The notes under the pieces: generated by a model
Databases searched by the model: none
What the model saw: only the letters and a program-made list of their open reading frames with translations
What the model was told of the DNA's origin: nothing
NCBI GenBank assembly: GCA_023388715.1
Contig: JAEWFT010000055.1
Location: forward strand, 7,432 to 71,431
DNA length: 64,000 nt
Origin: Pseudomonadota bacterium
Lineage (GTDB): Bacteria; Pseudomonadota; Gammaproteobacteria; Xanthomonadales; Xanthomonadaceae
Direction of reading: 5' to 3'
Part shown: in pieces, positions 61,257 to 64,000 of the stretch
Layout: every line of letters begins with the position of its first letter
Position numbering within the stretch: the first letter of the stretch is position 1
Translations under genes and position numbers: made by a program

Positions 61257-61709
61257 ATGCTGCGCGTCACCAAGCTCACCGACTACGCCACCCTGGTCCT
61301 GACCGTGCTTGCCGCGCGGCCGGAGCAGGTGCTCAGCGCGCCGGATCTTGCCGAGCAGGCCGGGCTGGAGGCGCCGACGGTCGCCAAGGTGCTCAAGCCG
61401 CTGGCCCAGGCCGGTCTGGTGGAGGGCTTCCGCGGCGCCAACGGCGGCTACCGGCTTGCGCGCCCCGCCGGCGGCATCAGCCTGATCGAGATCGTGGAGG
61501 CAATGGAAGGCCCGCTCGGCATGACCGCCTGCAGCGTCCACGCCGGCCAGTGCGGGATCGAGGACAGCTGCGGCATGCGCGCCAGCTGGCGCCGGATCAA
61601 TGACGTGGTCGCCGATGCCCTGCGCGCGGTGACCCTGGCCGAGATGGCCGACCCCACCGCCGCGCCCCCGCGGCGCAAGGGCATCGCCGTGCAACTGGCG
61701 AGCGCCTGA
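61257..61709 (+). CDS. Rrf2-family SUF system regulator
   Basis: 150-residue winged-helix regulator of Fe-S assembly. N-terminal [20 protein letters not shown] and the helix-turn-helix [22 protein letters not shown] resemble IscR. Cys92, 99 and 105 (C-x6-C-x5-C) are the likely [2Fe-2S] or [4Fe-4S] ligands. ATG at 61257; sufB starts 10 bases downstream. It probably senses cluster demand and regulates its own operon. Confidence 0.92.
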   Translation: MLRVTKLTDYATLVLTVLAARPEQVLSAPDLAEQAGLEAPTVAKVLKPLAQAGLVEGFRGANGGYRLARPAGGISLIEIVEAMEGPLGMTACSVHAGQCGIEDSCGMRASWRRINDVVADALRAVTLAEMADPTAAPPRRKGIAVQLASA

Positions 61710-61719
61710 GGAGCCCCCC

Positions 61720-63198
<1,479 letters not shown>

Positions 63199-63226
63199 TC
63201 CCGCGCGCACGAACCGGACACAAGAC

Positions 63227-63991
63227 ATGCTGAAGATCGACAACCTCCACGCCACCGTCGCCGGCAAGCAGATCCTCAAGGGCCTGACGCTGGCGGTGAA
63301 TCCCGGCGAGGTGCACGCCATCATGGGGCCGAACGGCGCCGGCAAGTCCACCTTGGGCAACATCCTGGCCGGGCGCGACGGCTACGAGGTCACCGCCGGC
63401 ACCATCGAGTTCGAAGGCAAGCCGCTGCTGGACCTGGAGCCGGAGGAGCGCGCCGCCGCCGGCGTGTTCCTGGCCTTCCAGTACCCGGTGGAGATCCCGG
63501 GCGTCAACAACACCTACTTCCTGCGGGCCGCGCTCAATGCGCAGCGCCGGGCGCGCGGCGAGGCGGAACTCGATTCGATGCAGTTCCTGAAGCTGGTGCG
63601 GGAAAAGCTCGCCGTGCTCCACCTGAAGGACGAGCTGCTGCATCGCGGCCTCAACGAAGGCTTCTCCGGCGGCGAGAAGAAGCGCAACGAAATCTTCCAG
63701 CTTGCGCTGCTGGAGCCGAAGCTGGCGATCCTCGACGAAACCGATTCCGGGCTCGACATCGACGCGCTGAAATCGGTGGCGGACGGCGTCAACGCGCTGC
63801 GCTCGCCGGAGCGCGCCTTCGTCGTCATCACCCACTACCAGCGCCTGCTCGACTACATCCGCCCGGACGTCGTCCACGTGCTGGCCGACGGCCGCATCGT
63901 CGAGAGCGGCGGTCCCGAACTGGCGCTGGAGCTGGAACAGCATGGCTATGCCTGGCTCAAGGACCGGGTCGCGCCCGGCGCGGCCGCCTGA
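63227..63991 (+). CDS. sufC: Fe-S cluster assembly ATPase SufC
   Basis: ABC-type ATPase of the SufBCD complex, cytoplasmic. 254 residues: Walker A GPNGAGKST (34-42), the SufC-type loop VFLAFQYPVEIPGV, signature FSGGEKKRNEIFQL, Walker B AILDETDSGLDIDAL, and the H-loop TITHY-like VVITHYQRLL. ATG 63227 gives the usual start; the stop at 63991 is followed at once by another ATG. Confidence 0.97.
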   Translation: MLKIDNLHATVAGKQILKGLTLAVNPGEVHAIMGPNGAGKSTLGNILAGRDGYEVTAGTIEFEGKPLLDLEPEERAAAGVFLAFQYPVEIPGVNNTYFLRAALNAQRRARGEAELDSMQFLKLVREKLAVLHLKDELLHRGLNEGFSGGEKKRNEIFQLALLEPKLAILDETDSGLDIDALKSVADGVNALRSPERAFVVITHYQRLLDYIRPDVVHVLADGRIVESGGPELALELEQHGYAWLKDRVAPGAAA

Positions 63992-63992
63992 G

Positions 63993-64000
63993 ATGGCGGC
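63993..64000 (+). CDS. sufD: Probable start of sufD (truncated by window edge)
   Basis: ATGGCGGC begins one base after the sufC stop. SufD normally follows SufC in this operon order. Only eight bases are visible, so the identity is inferred from position alone. Confidence 0.4.

Overview
The window is about 64 kb of compact, GC-rich chromosomal DNA. It looks like a member of the Xanthomonadaceae/Lysobacteraceae (Gammaproteobacteria). This is inferred from gene content, not from a search: the fused aspartate kinase/diaminopimelate decarboxylase (LysAC) next to MurL and MurD2, the suf operon led by an Rrf2-type regulator, the rmlBACD order, the SPFH/ribbon-helix-helix/DUF4177 cassette and the style of many short lipoproteins all fit that family. 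I see no transposase, phage gene, CRISPR array, rRNA or plasmid function. One tRNA (Phe, GAA) is present. The window reads as core chromosome with a few accessory pieces.

Layout. 0-6.9 kb: ExoD-like membrane protein, trmJ, suhB, then secF-secD-yajC-tgt on the minus strand. 6.9-10.8 kb: an iron(III) ABC importer (fbpA-fbpB-fbpC), preceded by a Fur-box-like palindrome, lying between tgt and queA, two genes that are usually adjacent. 10.9-14.7 kb: queA, an Lrp/AsnC regulator divergent from a class III aminotransferase, and upp. 14.7-20.6 kb: MBL hydrolase, ggt, ferredoxin, a lipoprotein, coaD and rsmD (all minus), then ftsY. 20.6-28.5 kb: AsmA-like, mutY, yggX, a DUF6491-like lipoprotein, tRNA-Phe, an acyl-CoA dehydrogenase, an HNH protein and a two-domain protein I do not recognise. 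28.6-37.8 kb: rlmKL with a small hydrolase, an AmpD-like amidase, tesB, a DUF2007-like membrane protein, a six-EF-hand protein, bpt, purT and a beta-propeller-like lipoprotein. 37.9-43.3 kb: the SPFH cassette with a striking operator, then an alpha/beta hydrolase, a PH-like protein, a VanY-type carboxypeptidase and an acyltransferase. 43.3-48.4 kb: dTDP-rhamnose genes rmlB-A-C-D, ssb and ispB. 48.4-54.7 kb: a dienelactone hydrolase-like protein and the lysAC-murL-murD2 operon. 54.8-64 kb: a PhzF-like protein, a glycine-zipper protein, an EF-G paralogue lacking the catalytic histidine, an M23 peptidase, two lipoproteins, a SET-domain protein and the start of the suf operon (regulator, sufB, sufC, first bases of a probable sufD).

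Working together: several units serve the envelope (Sec translocase, peptidoglycan precursor synthesis by LysAC/MurL/MurD2, LD-carboxypeptidase, amidase and M23 hydrolases, rhamnose nucleotide sugar). A second theme is iron and Fe-S metabolism (fbpABC, yggX, mutY, ferredoxin, suf). A third is RNA modification and translation (trmJ, queA, tgt, rsmD, rlmKL, EF-G paralogue, bpt).

Two expression features stand out. Genes within units are often joined by four-base ATGA overlaps. Several unit-leading genes have a -10-like hexamer only 6-7 bases before the start codon and no Shine-Dalgarno sequence, which suggests leaderless mRNAs. The best candidate for an under-described system is the SPFH/membrane protein/ribbon-helix-helix/DUF4177 cassette, whose promoter contains a GATATCA repeat with an 11-base period.
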